The notes below the pieces were generated by a model. The model made no database searches. It saw only the letters and a list, made by a program, of their open reading frames with translations, and was not told the DNA's origin. A DNA stretch of 64,000 nucleotides, taken from the NCBI RefSeq assembly GCF_900240975.1, contig NZ_LT968775.1, positions 1,770,603-1,834,602 of the forward strand, in the 5' to 3' direction. This document shows, piece after piece, positions 50,183 to 58,491 of this stretch. This stretch comes from Mycobacterium sp. 4858. Lineage in GTDB: Bacteria; Actinomycetota; Actinomycetes; Mycobacteriales; Mycobacteriaceae. The stretch's first letter is position 1, and each line of letters opens with the position of its first letter. The position numbers and the translations under genes were made by a program.

Positions 50183-50757
50183 TCGATGCGCCCACCGGGA
50201 TCAGCACCCGCGCCGCGGTTTTCCTCGACCGCGATGGGGTGCTCAACGACGTCGAACTCCGTGACGGGACTCCCCACCCTCCGGCCAGAGTCGAGCAACT
50301 TCGCCTACTGCCCGGGGTCGTCGAGGCCTGCCATCGCCTGCGAGACCAGGGCTTCGTGCTGGTCGTTGTAACGAACCAACCAGACATCGCTCGGGGCAAG
50401 CAGACCCGCGACGAGGTTGACCGGATGCATGACATACTGCGCGGTCGGTTACCACTAGATGAAATCGTCATCTGCCCACACGACGATGCCGATGATTGCC
50501 GGTGCCGCAAACCGCGGCCGGGAATGATTCTGGACGCTGCCGCGCGGCTGGACATAGACCTCGCAGCCAGCGTCTGTGTCGGCGATCGGTGGCGCGACGT
50601 GGAGGCGGCGAATCGCGCCGGCGTGACAGCCATCTTTGTCGACCGGGGGTACGGCGAGCGCCGTCCCACGGATGCTGACGCTGTCGTGGCGAGCCTCCTC
50701 GATGCCGTCGAATTCATTGAGTCCCAACGTATTACAGGGGAACCACCGTATGAGTGA
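50179..50757 (+). CDS. gmhB: GmhB-like heptose 1,7-bisphosphate phosphatase (HAD)
   Basis: A 192-residue HAD-superfamily phosphatase of the HisB-N/GmhB type. Catalytic aspartates Asp17 and Asp19 in AVFLDRDGVLND; VVVTNQPDIARG; a zinc loop with Cys99, His101, Cys107 and Cys109 (CPHDDADDCRCRKP), characteristic of GmhB; and VGDRWRDVEAANRAG. Removes the 7-phosphate from heptose 1,7-bisphosphate. ATG overlaps the previous stop by four bases. Overlaps the transaldolase start by eight. Confidence 0.9.
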   Translation: MIDAPTGISTRAAVFLDRDGVLNDVELRDGTPHPPARVEQLRLLPGVVEACHRLRDQGFVLVVVTNQPDIARGKQTRDEVDRMHDILRGRLPLDEIVICPHDDADDCRCRKPRPGMILDAAARLDIDLAASVCVGDRWRDVEAANRAGVTAIFVDRGYGERRPTDADAVVASLLDAVEFIESQRITGEPPYE

Positions 50758-51469
50758 GAAAGTTGTTCTGCACCACGTCAAGATCTATGCCGACGGTGCC
50801 GACCTGGAGTCAATGGTCGCGCTCGCCAGCCGGACTGACATTGCTGGATTTACCACGAACCCAACCCTCATGCGCAAAGCCGGGATCAGCGATTATCAGG
50901 ACTTCGCCCACAAGGTGCTCGAGACTATTACGGACCGACCGATTTCGTTTGAGGTGTTCGCCGACGATGCCGCCGGCATGCTGCGTCAGGCCCGGCTGAT
51001 CTCCTCCTGGGGCCCGAATGTCTACGTCAAAATTCCCGTGACCGACACTAACCGCAATTCGATGGCCGACGTGGTGGCCGAATTGACCGCTGACGGTGTG
51101 CAACTCAATGTGACCGCATTGATGACGGTGCCCCAGGTCGAGACGGTCACCGCCGCGCTCGCAGGCACCCGGGGGGCGGTCGTATCGGTCTTCGCCGGTC
51201 GGATCGCCGACACAGGCCGCGACCCGATTCCGATCATGACCTCCGCTCTAGCCATCACGTCGGCTCAGCGCAACATCAGCCTCCTGTGGGCCAGCCCTCG
51301 GGAGATCCTCAACGTTAAGCAGGCCGACGACATCGGCGTGGACATCATCACGGTGACGCACGACATGCTGGCCAAGCTGTCGCTATTCGGCAAGGATCTC
51401 GACGACTTCTCGCTAGACACGGTGAAGATGTTCGACAACGACGCGCGCGCTGCGGGTTTCACGCTGTGA
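50750..51469 (+). CDS. transaldolase-family enzyme (short FSA/TalC type)
   Basis: A 239-residue transaldolase-fold protein. FTTNPTLMRKAGISDY near the N-terminus; Schiff-base lysine in VYVKIPVTDTN (Lys94); VTALMTVPQV; SVFAGRIADTGRDP. The length fits the short subfamily that includes fructose-6-phosphate aldolase and TalC. In this operon it may form sedoheptulose 7-phosphate for GmhA, or make or cleave another ketose phosphate. Start at 50750; a longer frame to 50636 only overlaps gmhB. A transaldolase inside a heptose operon is unusual. Confidence 0.85.
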   Translation: MSEKVVLHHVKIYADGADLESMVALASRTDIAGFTTNPTLMRKAGISDYQDFAHKVLETITDRPISFEVFADDAAGMLRQARLISSWGPNVYVKIPVTDTNRNSMADVVAELTADGVQLNVTALMTVPQVETVTAALAGTRGAVVSVFAGRIADTGRDPIPIMTSALAITSAQRNISLLWASPREILNVKQADDIGVDIITVTHDMLAKLSLFGKDLDDFSLDTVKMFDNDARAAGFTL

Positions 51470-52269
51470 ACCCCGATGCTCGCGTCGGAAAAGCTGCAGA
51501 TCCAAACGACTGGGACCAGCACTGGGACGCCTACGGCGAGGCCGTCATGGGCAACCCCGCCAACGGCTATCGTCAGGCGCTGATTCTCAGGTTGCTGGGT
51601 CGGCCCCCGGCCGGGTCGACGGTGCTCGACATTGGTTGCGGTCAGGGGCAGTTCGCGCTTGCACTGCAGGAGATGTTTCCCAACCTCTCGGTGTGGGGTG
51701 TCGACAACAGCGCGGAGGGGGTGGCGCGCGGCCGCGAGTTCGCTGCCAGGCGAGGCATCCCTGCCGAGTTCCGTCAGTCGAACCTGTTGATGCCGGCCAC
51801 GCTCGCCGATGGGCAACCGCCCGCCACTTACGCGGTGTGCACGGAGGTGCTCGAACACGTCGACGACCCCGTGACGCTGATCCGCAATGCCCGTGCCCTG
51901 TTGGCTCCGGGCTGCCACCTGGTGGTGACCGTGCCGGGCGGCCCGCGTACGGCCTTCGACCACCACTGGGGTCATGTTCAGCACTTCACTGCACACAAGC
52001 TCAACCAGGTACTCACGGATGCCGGCTATGAGGTGCGGAGGGTGGTCCGGGCCGGTTTTCCGTTCTTCAACCTGTACAAGCTTGCCGTGCTCGCCGGCGG
52101 GAAGAAGCTCATCAGCGACGTGGAGCAGCACCCGGACGGTAAAGCCATGCCGGCACAGTCGGCGGTGTATGGGTTCTTTCGTTTTGGGCTGCGGCACAGC
52201 CTGGACAACACACCGTTCGGCTGGCAGATGGCAGCGGTGGCGACCGTCCCGACGAAGGATCGTTCATGA
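51466..52269 (+). CDS. class I SAM-dependent methyltransferase
   Basis: A 267-residue methyltransferase with VLDIGCGQGQFALALQE (motif I), VWGVDNSAEGVARG, YAVCTEVLEHVDDPVTLIRNA and LLAPGCHLVVTVPGG. GTG start overlaps the transaldolase stop and its own stop overlaps hddA, so it is co-translated with heptose genes. Likely O-methylates the heptose or a sugar built on it (inference). Confidence 0.82.
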   Translation: MNPDARVGKAADPNDWDQHWDAYGEAVMGNPANGYRQALILRLLGRPPAGSTVLDIGCGQGQFALALQEMFPNLSVWGVDNSAEGVARGREFAARRGIPAEFRQSNLLMPATLADGQPPATYAVCTEVLEHVDDPVTLIRNARALLAPGCHLVVTVPGGPRTAFDHHWGHVQHFTAHKLNQVLTDAGYEVRRVVRAGFPFFNLYKLAVLAGGKKLISDVEQHPDGKAMPAQSAVYGFFRFGLRHSLDNTPFGWQMAAVATVPTKDRS

Positions 52270-53246
52270 TCATCACTCGGACGCCGATGCGAATCACGCT
52301 CGGCGGTGGAGGCACCGATTTGCCGTCGTATTACGAACGTTTCGGCGGTGTGGTCATCTCGGCAGCAATCGACAAGCACATCTACATCTCGAGCAACGCC
52401 ACTTTCACGCCCGACTACTTCCTGAAGTACTCAGCGCTGGAGCGCGTCGAGCAAGCGGCCGACATCGAGCATCCGATCGTGCGCGAAGCGCTTCTCGCGC
52501 ACGGTATCGAGCCGTCGGTCGAGATCGTCAGCATGGCCGACATTCCGTCCGGGACCGGTCTGGGTTCCTCGGGAGCGTTCACTGTCGGCCTGCTGCAAGC
52601 GATTTACGCGATGAAACGCGACCACGTCGGCGCAGCGGAGGTCGCCGAGGAGGCCTGCCGAATCGAGATCGAGCGTCTTGGCCGGCCAGTCGGGAAGCAG
52701 GACCAGTACGTGGCCGCGTTCGGCGGCCTCAAGACCTACCACTTCAAGCCGGATGGTGGCGTGAAGGTTGTGCCTCTACAAATTTCCGAGGCCACATTCC
52801 ACGACCTACAGGATCACTTGCTGATGTTCTTCACCGGTTACTCGCGGGCTGCCGACAAGGTGCTCGCGGAGCAGCGGGCCAAATCGACCGCCGGCGACTC
52901 GGCGATGATCGACAACCTCCACTACGTCAAGGAGCTCGGTTTGCGCAGTCAGGCTGCGTTAGAGAGCGGCGACTGTGAGGGCTACGCCGAACTGATGCAC
53001 GAACACTGGGAACACAAGAAGAAGCGCTCGGGCATGATGTCCAACCCGAAAATCGACCGGTGGTATGCGCTCGGCCGCGAGAACGGCGCGGTTGGCGGCA
53101 AGCTCGTGGGCGCGGGAGCCGGTGGGTTCCTGCTCTTCTACACCCGAGAACCGCGCCGCCTGCGCAACGCGATGGCAGCCGAAGGGCTGCCCGAAGTGCG
53201 GTTCAACTTCGACAACGACGGCAGCGTCGTCCTGGTCCGATCCTGA
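52266..53246 (+). CDS. hddA: HddA-like heptose 7-phosphate kinase (GHMP kinase)
   Basis: A 326-residue GHMP-family kinase. Motif 1 TPMRITLGGGGTDLPSYY, motif 2 PSGTGLGSSGAFTVGLLQA and motif 3 GGKLVGAGAGGFLLFY, plus GKQDQYVAAFGGLKTYHF, characteristic of HddA/D-glycero-D-manno-heptose 7-phosphate kinases. Phosphorylates C1 to give heptose 1,7-bisphosphate. Four-base overlap with the preceding gene. hddC follows after nine bases. M. tuberculosis carries a gmhA-gmhB-hddA set (Rv0113-Rv0115), so the enzyme type is known in the genus. Confidence 0.9.
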   Translation: MIITRTPMRITLGGGGTDLPSYYERFGGVVISAAIDKHIYISSNATFTPDYFLKYSALERVEQAADIEHPIVREALLAHGIEPSVEIVSMADIPSGTGLGSSGAFTVGLLQAIYAMKRDHVGAAEVAEEACRIEIERLGRPVGKQDQYVAAFGGLKTYHFKPDGGVKVVPLQISEATFHDLQDHLLMFFTGYSRAADKVLAEQRAKSTAGDSAMIDNLHYVKELGLRSQAALESGDCEGYAELMHEHWEHKKKRSGMMSNPKIDRWYALGRENGAVGGKLVGAGAGGFLLFYTREPRRLRNAMAAEGLPEVRFNFDNDGSVVLVRS

Positions 53247-53255
53247 GCGTCGGGC

Positions 53256-53990
53256 GTGCAGTGCGTCATCCTCGCTGGCGGAATCGGCAGCCGCATGTGG
53301 CCGGAGACGAGGACGGTGCCCAAAACACTGCTGCCGGTGCTGGACACACCTTTTGCCGACTGGCAGCTGTCGTGGCTGGCGCAGTCGGGCATCCATTCGG
53401 TCGTCTATAGCATCGGTTTCCTAGGCGACGCCGTCCGAGGATACGTGGGCGACGGGTCCAGATGGGGGGTGTCCGTTGTTTACGTCGACGAGGGCGAACA
53501 CCTGCGTGGAACGGCCGGCGCGCTGCGTCTCGCCCTAGACTCCGGCGTGCTCGAGGATGACTTCCTTGTGCTGTATGGCGATTCCTGGCTGCAGGTCGAT
53601 CCAGCGACCATACTTGAGAGCTTGCGCACGCGTTCCGAGCCCGCGCTCATGACCGTTCACCGCAATGAGGGCCGGTGGGACACCAGCAATGTGATCTTCG
53701 ATGGTCGCCGAGTCGTGCGCTACGCCAAGGGGATCCACGAGAGGCCGCCGGAAATGAGCTGGATCGACTACGGCCTGACCGCGCTGCGCCGAAGTGTACT
53801 GGCCGAACGCGTGCCGCCCGCGGCGGTGTTCGACCTTGCGCCGGTACTGTCCGCACTCGCGTCCGAGGGGCAGTTGGCCGGGTTCGAGGTTCCCAATCGA
53901 TTCTATGAGATCGGCTCCCCAGAGGGCCGAGCCGAACTGGAGGCGCTACTCGAAGCACGCCGACGCCGCGGGTCCGCTTACCCCCTTTAA
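53256..53990 (+). CDS. hddC: HddC-like heptose 1-phosphate nucleotidyltransferase
   Basis: A 244-residue nucleotidyltransferase. ILAGGIGSRMWPETRTVPKTLLPV is the nucleotide-binding signature, followed by FLVLYGDSWLQVD, HRNEGRWDTSNVIF and FYEIGSPEGRAEL. Within this operon it should activate D-glycero-D-manno-heptose 1-phosphate, with GTP by analogy to HddC; the base specificity cannot be read from the sequence. GTG start. It ends the operon and is followed by a strong hairpin. Confidence 0.85.
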   Translation: MQCVILAGGIGSRMWPETRTVPKTLLPVLDTPFADWQLSWLAQSGIHSVVYSIGFLGDAVRGYVGDGSRWGVSVVYVDEGEHLRGTAGALRLALDSGVLEDDFLVLYGDSWLQVDPATILESLRTRSEPALMTVHRNEGRWDTSNVIFDGRRVVRYAKGIHERPPEMSWIDYGLTALRRSVLAERVPPAAVFDLAPVLSALASEGQLAGFEVPNRFYEIGSPEGRAELEALLEARRRRGSAYPL

Positions 53991-53997
53991 CGCAAGG

Positions 53998-54031
53998 CAG
54001 CTAAGTGCCCGGTAATGGTGGCACTCAGCTG
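53998..54031 (+). terminator. hairpin after hddC
   Basis: CAGCTAAGTGCC at 53998-54009 and GGCACTCAGCTG at 54020-54031 pair over 12 positions with one mismatch, loop of 10 bases. It begins seven bases after the hddC stop, so it probably ends or attenuates the heptose operon before the next GT2 gene. No U-tract. Confidence 0.7.
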
Positions 54032-54120
54032 TCGTTAACGAAATTAGAATTGATGTCACTTACTCGGTCATGCATCGGTACAGTTACTTGGCTGGACCCG
54101 AATGTTCAGGAGGGGAACGC

Positions 54121-55122
54121 GTGACTGGCGACCGTCACCCGACACGCGTGGACTCAGTCAGCGTTGTGATCCCGGTTTATAGCGGGGCCGTGACCCTGCC
54201 CGGCGTGGTGAAGGAGCTTAACCAACTCCGTTCAACCCAGAAAACGCCTAACGGTCGTGAGTTCCGCGTCGACGAGGTGCTCTTGGTGTGGGACCGGGGC
54301 ATTCGTGGTAGCGAAGAAGTCGTGCGTGAGCTGGCTGCGCACAACGAATGGGTCCGACCGATTTGGCTGTCGCGCAACTTTGGACAACATCCTGCGACAC
54401 TTGCGGGCATGACTTCCTCGGGTGGGGACTGGATCATCACGATGGACGAGGACGGGCAGCACGATCCCGCGTATATCGGTGACCTACTCGACAGGGCGTA
54501 CCAGGATCGCACACAACTGGTGTACGCCTCGCCGATGAACCGACCACCACACGGTCTCTTGCGCAACACGGCGTCGTGGCTAACGAAGTGGTTATTCCTA
54601 CACATCCTCGTGTCGTCCGACGGGCTCAGAGCCTTCAATAGCTATCGACTGATCCTTGGCGAGGCTGGACGAAGCGTCGCGGCCTACGCCGGCGCTGGGG
54701 TCTTTCTCGACGTCGCTCTTTCTTGGGTTGTGACCAACGCTTCAACTTGTCCGGTGTTAATGCGCCAAGAAGGACGGCCAGCGAGCGCCTACACCCTCCG
54801 CCGCCTGGTCTCGCATTTCTGGCGGCTAGTCATCTCTTCGGGTACCCGGCCGCTGCGTTTCGTCTCCATGATGGGCATTTTGTTCGCTCTTCTCGGCTTC
54901 GGCGTCGCGATCTACAGCGTGATCCAGAAAATGGTCGGAGACGTTGGCGTGCAAGGGTGGACATCGGTGTTCGTCGCGACGCTTGTCGTCGGCGGAGCCG
55001 TCTTGCTCGCGCTGGGGATTATTGCCGAGTACATCGCCGCTTCAGCCAATATGGCGATGGGCAAGCCTGTGTATGTCATCGTGCGCGATCCCGGCGACGT
55101 ATTCGACAGCCCGGCGGATTGA
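54121..55122 (+). CDS. GT2 polyprenyl-phosphate glycosyltransferase (GtrB-like)
   Basis: A 333-residue GtrB/DPM1-like enzyme. SVVIPVYSGAVTLPGVV, WIITMDEDGQHDPAYI (metal-binding acidic motif) and SRNFGQHPATLAGM. Two C-terminal membrane helices (FVSMMGILFALLGFGVAIYSV, FVATLVVGGAVLLALGIIAEYI) are typical of GtrB. The GTG at 54121 is chosen because AGGAGGGG ends five bases upstream; the open frame to 54070 lacks this. Together with the GtrA-like protein it would supply a decaprenyl-phosphate-linked sugar. Followed by the reductase/epimerase-like gene after three bases. Confidence 0.88.
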   Translation: MTGDRHPTRVDSVSVVIPVYSGAVTLPGVVKELNQLRSTQKTPNGREFRVDEVLLVWDRGIRGSEEVVRELAAHNEWVRPIWLSRNFGQHPATLAGMTSSGGDWIITMDEDGQHDPAYIGDLLDRAYQDRTQLVYASPMNRPPHGLLRNTASWLTKWLFLHILVSSDGLRAFNSYRLILGEAGRSVAAYAGAGVFLDVALSWVVTNASTCPVLMRQEGRPASAYTLRRLVSHFWRLVISSGTRPLRFVSMMGILFALLGFGVAIYSVIQKMVGDVGVQGWTSVFVATLVVGGAVLLALGIIAEYIAASANMAMGKPVYVIVRDPGDVFDSPAD

Positions 55123-55125
55123 CGG

Positions 55126-56070
55126 GTGCTTACGTGGATCGTGGGCCGCGGCGGACTCCTCGGCAGCGCCGTGTCGCGCGCGATGGGCGCGAAGTTCGTA
55201 GAACGCCCTGTGCCATGGGAGAATCACGATGCGGCGATTGAGGTGCTTGACTCCGACCTCAGTCGATTTATCCAAGCAGCCCAAAACCAAGATTGGTCGA
55301 TTGTTTGGGCCGCCGGAAGTGGCGTCGTCGGGACCACGGCCGAGCAACTCAGGGCGGAGACGCGCATCTTGTCTCACTTCCTCACGAAGCTGCAAGACTC
55401 CCGGCCGGTCGGTCAAGGTGCCATCTTCTTCTCGTCCTCCGCGGGGGGCGTATACGCGGGGTCGATTCACCCACCGTTCAGCGAGTTGACGACGCCACGA
55501 CCGCTCAGCCCGTACGGCGAGATGAAACTCGCTCAGGAGGAAATGCTGTGGACAGCGCTTGGAGGGCGCGTCCCACTCGTCATCGGACGATTCTCGAACC
55601 TTGCCGGACCTGGTCAGAACCTCGTGAAACAGCAGGGTCTCGTGAGTCAGCTCTGCCGAGCCGCAGTTACGCGGCAGTCTTTGAACGTTTTCGTGCCGAT
55701 GGAGACCCTTCGCGACTACTTGTACGTCGACGACGCCGCCGCGATGGTGCGCACGCTGGTCAGGAATGCGGTGCAGGATCAACCGTCGACGCCGGTACTG
55801 CGCAATATCTCGTCTCAACGGCCCGTGTCCGTCTGCACCGTCCTACGAACGGTGCAGCAGGTCGCACACCGCACGGTCCGGATTGCACTCGGAACCAGCC
55901 CGTCCTCGAGATATCATGTCCGGGACCTGCGACTTTGCACACATTTCTCGCACGAATTTAAGGGCGTGGCGATCACACCCTTCCCCGTGACAGTCAAGCG
56001 TGTCTACGACGACGTACTGTGGCGCGTGCGCTTTCCAAGTGTCGGCACCTCCGTTGCTGATTCGCATTGA
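55126..56070 (+). CDS. NAD-dependent epimerase/reductase-like protein
   Basis: A 314-residue short-chain dehydrogenase-like protein. Shortened N-terminal nucleotide motif WIVGRGGLLGSAV, IFFSSSAGGVYAGS, a tyrosine-lysine pair in SPYGEMKLAQEEML, RFSNLAGPGQNLVKQQG and DYLYVDDAAAMV. The glycine motif GRGGLLG is atypical, with little sequence before it, yet the catalytic pair is present. GTG start, three bases after the GT2 gene, so co-transcribed. It may reduce or epimerise the sugar loaded by that enzyme (inference). Confidence 0.75.
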   Translation: MLTWIVGRGGLLGSAVSRAMGAKFVERPVPWENHDAAIEVLDSDLSRFIQAAQNQDWSIVWAAGSGVVGTTAEQLRAETRILSHFLTKLQDSRPVGQGAIFFSSSAGGVYAGSIHPPFSELTTPRPLSPYGEMKLAQEEMLWTALGGRVPLVIGRFSNLAGPGQNLVKQQGLVSQLCRAAVTRQSLNVFVPMETLRDYLYVDDAAAMVRTLVRNAVQDQPSTPVLRNISSQRPVSVCTVLRTVQQVAHRTVRIALGTSPSSRYHVRDLRLCTHFSHEFKGVAITPFPVTVKRVYDDVLWRVRFPSVGTSVADSH

Positions 56071-56191
56071 GTTCCGAGGAGACATCGGTTGGCGGAGGGC
56101 GGACCCGCAAAGGCGTCGCATTTGAGTCTGCTCATGTGGTCCGAGACGTGATGCTGATCAAGACCGCGATGAGGCGTCGTTGGTCACCGCC

Positions 56192-56962
56192 TCACTCGTT
56201 GGAGAAGCAGTACATGCGGTAAGACGTCTCTCCGCTTCGCAGTCCACGGCTGAACTTCGGGTGTACATACCGCCGAATCGTGCCCGAGAAATACCGAGAC
56301 ACCTCCTGCCACCGCGGCAGATTCTTCTCCAATGCGCGCGCAACCTCCTCACTGATGTCCCTTTCCGATATCAGCCGCATAGGAGTGGCGCTTAGCTCCT
56401 CCTCCCATTCGGTGATCCGGTCGCGTCGGCGCCAATCGGCGTACAGGAAGTGGCCTCCCGGGCGCAGCACGCGCGCCACTTCGGCGAGGAACCCGGGAAA
56501 CGAAGGGTAGCAATGCGAGGCTTCGACACTGATCACTGCATCAAACGACTGATCAGGGAAGGGAAGGCTTTCGGCATTGCCCTGCACAAAATCCAGGCCG
56601 GGCAGATTGTGCCTTTTTCGGCAGAAATCGACGCCAGCGGGGTCCAGGTCCAGCCCTGTGTATGCGGCCGGACCGAGGGTGCGCATGAGATAGGACGCGC
56701 CACCGCCGTGCCCGCAACTAGCTTCCAGCACGCGTTTGCCGTTGAGGTCGACTTGGGCCGCTGTACGGTGGTAAAGCTGGATGAAGTACCGGTTGGGCTC
56801 GTCGGACGTCTCCAGCGGCAGGGCCATCGGCGGATCCTCCTCGTAGCCCCAGTTGAGGAACACCAAATCGTCACCGCTGAAATAGCGGGTGGCGAGGGGA
56901 TAGAAGTACTTCGCAAGGAATTTCCAGGACGGGGTGACCAGCAATCGGTTCGTGAGGCTCAC
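56192..56962 (-). CDS. SAM-dependent methyltransferase, GPL/phthiotriol-type
   Basis: A 256-residue class I methyltransferase. WGYEEDPPMALPLE, LYHRTAAQVDLNGKRVLEAS, CGHGGGASYLMRTLGP, LDFVQGNAESLPFPDQSFD and VISVEASHCYPSFPGFLAEV resemble the mycobacterial family that includes phthiotriol methyltransferase Rv2952 and GPL fatty-acid and sugar O-methyltransferases. GTG start. On the opposite strand from its neighbours and alone. Likely a GPL O-methyltransferase; exact target unknown. Confidence 0.85.
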   Translation of the reverse strand: MSLTNRLLVTPSWKFLAKYFYPLATRYFSGDDLVFLNWGYEEDPPMALPLETSDEPNRYFIQLYHRTAAQVDLNGKRVLEASCGHGGGASYLMRTLGPAAYTGLDLDPAGVDFCRKRHNLPGLDFVQGNAESLPFPDQSFDAVISVEASHCYPSFPGFLAEVARVLRPGGHFLYADWRRRDRITEWEEELSATPMRLISERDISEEVARALEKNLPRWQEVSRYFSGTIRRYVHPKFSRGLRSGETSYRMYCFSNE

Positions 56963-57602
56963 GGGTGGAGTATGACAGGATGCGCGGGCTAATACGGCGA
57001 ATGGGCCGTGCAGTTCCCCAGTCGCCTGCAGCTACTTCTCGGCGACCCTTGTGTTTGCCATGCTCTTTCAAAGATGGTTGAGCTCAGTGAACGCGATGCG
57101 ACCGCAACGGAAGTCCGGTCCGAATCGTGGTTGGGCGGCTGGCGCGGGAGCTGAACGCGCACGTGAAGCCCCGCGGAACGGGAGCGTCCGGATCATGCCG
57201 CACAAGGCGAGCGTGACGAGCGGGCGGCGACGCAGGTAATCAAGCAGAATCACCGACTGCGTGCGCAGAATTGAGAAACTGCGCCGAGCTAGCGAGGTGT
57301 TGGTGGCGCCGGTCGCGCATCTTGCCTAGGAGTACCTCCCGCTTGCGCGGCAATCGGCTCCGGATAACACCATGAATCCTGTTGATGCGAACAACTTCTC
57401 GACCGCTGTCGCACTGCGGATCATCGGCACCCCGTCGTCGAGCTGCTAGGGCTGCCACGAGAGGACGCTCGACTCCCGGCGGGAGTGCGCGGACGCCGAG
57501 GTACTTGGGCCGATCGACAAAAATGCGGCTCGATTACGCCCAGTCAGCCGAGCCTCGTCCCACACCCAGGCCGAGTCGAAACCATTCCTCCAATTGCCCC
57601 TG
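56963..57602. other. intergenic region, no supported gene
   Basis: 640 bases between divergent methyltransferase genes. Only short open frames without motifs. It probably holds both promoters. No repeat, IS end or RNA gene recognised. Confidence 0.5.
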
Positions 57603-58250
57603 ATGCTAAAGTCTCATGGCGTGACCATCCTTCGCGTGGCTCGCCGCGGGGTCCACGCTCTTGCAGTTGAGCCGCGCACGTTCGATCTCCTCCGCTGGAT
57701 ACTCGAAGCGGGGTACCGGGGCGAGAAACGAGTCCTGCGCAGGGAGGGAATCACCGAGGCGGCGTCGGTCTTAGACCTGGGCTGCGGTACAGGCGTGATG
57801 GCGAGCTCTTTCCGCCCCGAGAGCTACGTCGGGGTGGATCTGAATCCCCGTTACATCTCGCGCGCCCGCGCCACCAAGAGCCGCTACCGTTTCGAGGTTG
57901 CAGACGGACGATCCTTGCCGTTCGCGGACGGCTCTTTTGATGCAGTGCTGATCAGCGGCGTGATCCACCACCTCGACGACGCTACCGTGCATGGCTTTCT
58001 ACAAGAGGCCCGCCGCGTTCTCGTGCCCGGAAGGGGCGTCTTGCTGATGTCCGAGCCCGTTCCGACGCGGCACCGATGGAACTGGATCGGGCGCCTCGTC
58101 GTCCGGCTCGATGAAGGAGATTTCATCCGCCCTTCGGAGCGCTACCTTGAGATGGCCTGCGAAGTCTTTGGTCAAGGGGCCGTTCGTCACTATGCGACGT
58201 CGAGTGGCGTGTCCGACCGCATTGTGATTGTGGCCCACAACGCAAGCTGA
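57603..58250 (+). CDS. class I SAM-dependent methyltransferase
   Basis: A 215-residue methyltransferase with VLDLGCGTGVMASSF, YVGVDLNPRYISRARA, FEVADGRSLPFADGSFDAVLIS and VIHHLDDATVHGFLQEARRVL. Start at the ATG 57603; a TTG at 57594 and a GTG at 57621 are alternatives. Stands alone with 241 bases to the Gmd-like gene. Substrate unknown; sugar or lipid methylation is plausible from context. Confidence 0.78.
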   Translation: MLKSHGVTILRVARRGVHALAVEPRTFDLLRWILEAGYRGEKRVLRREGITEAASVLDLGCGTGVMASSFRPESYVGVDLNPRYISRARATKSRYRFEVADGRSLPFADGSFDAVLISGVIHHLDDATVHGFLQEARRVLVPGRGVLLMSEPVPTRHRWNWIGRLVVRLDEGDFIRPSERYLEMACEVFGQGAVRHYATSSGVSDRIVIVAHNAS

Positions 58251-58491
58251 CGGTTATGGGGCTTAATGGGGCGGCAAAGTTGCGCGAATGCGCTAAGTCC
58301 TTCTCTGGGTGTCAGGAGCAGGGGCCGTAAAGTCCGCTAGCTGGCCCATGGCCCGATCGCTTGGGCGGCTGCAAGCGTGGGGCAACGCCGCACTTCGGTA
58401 GGGTGCTTGCTCATCGAGCTGAACCTGCCGTAGGTTCTGATGGTCCTCCTTCCTACACGCTGATATCGCGGGAGACCCCAGGAGGGTTTGA

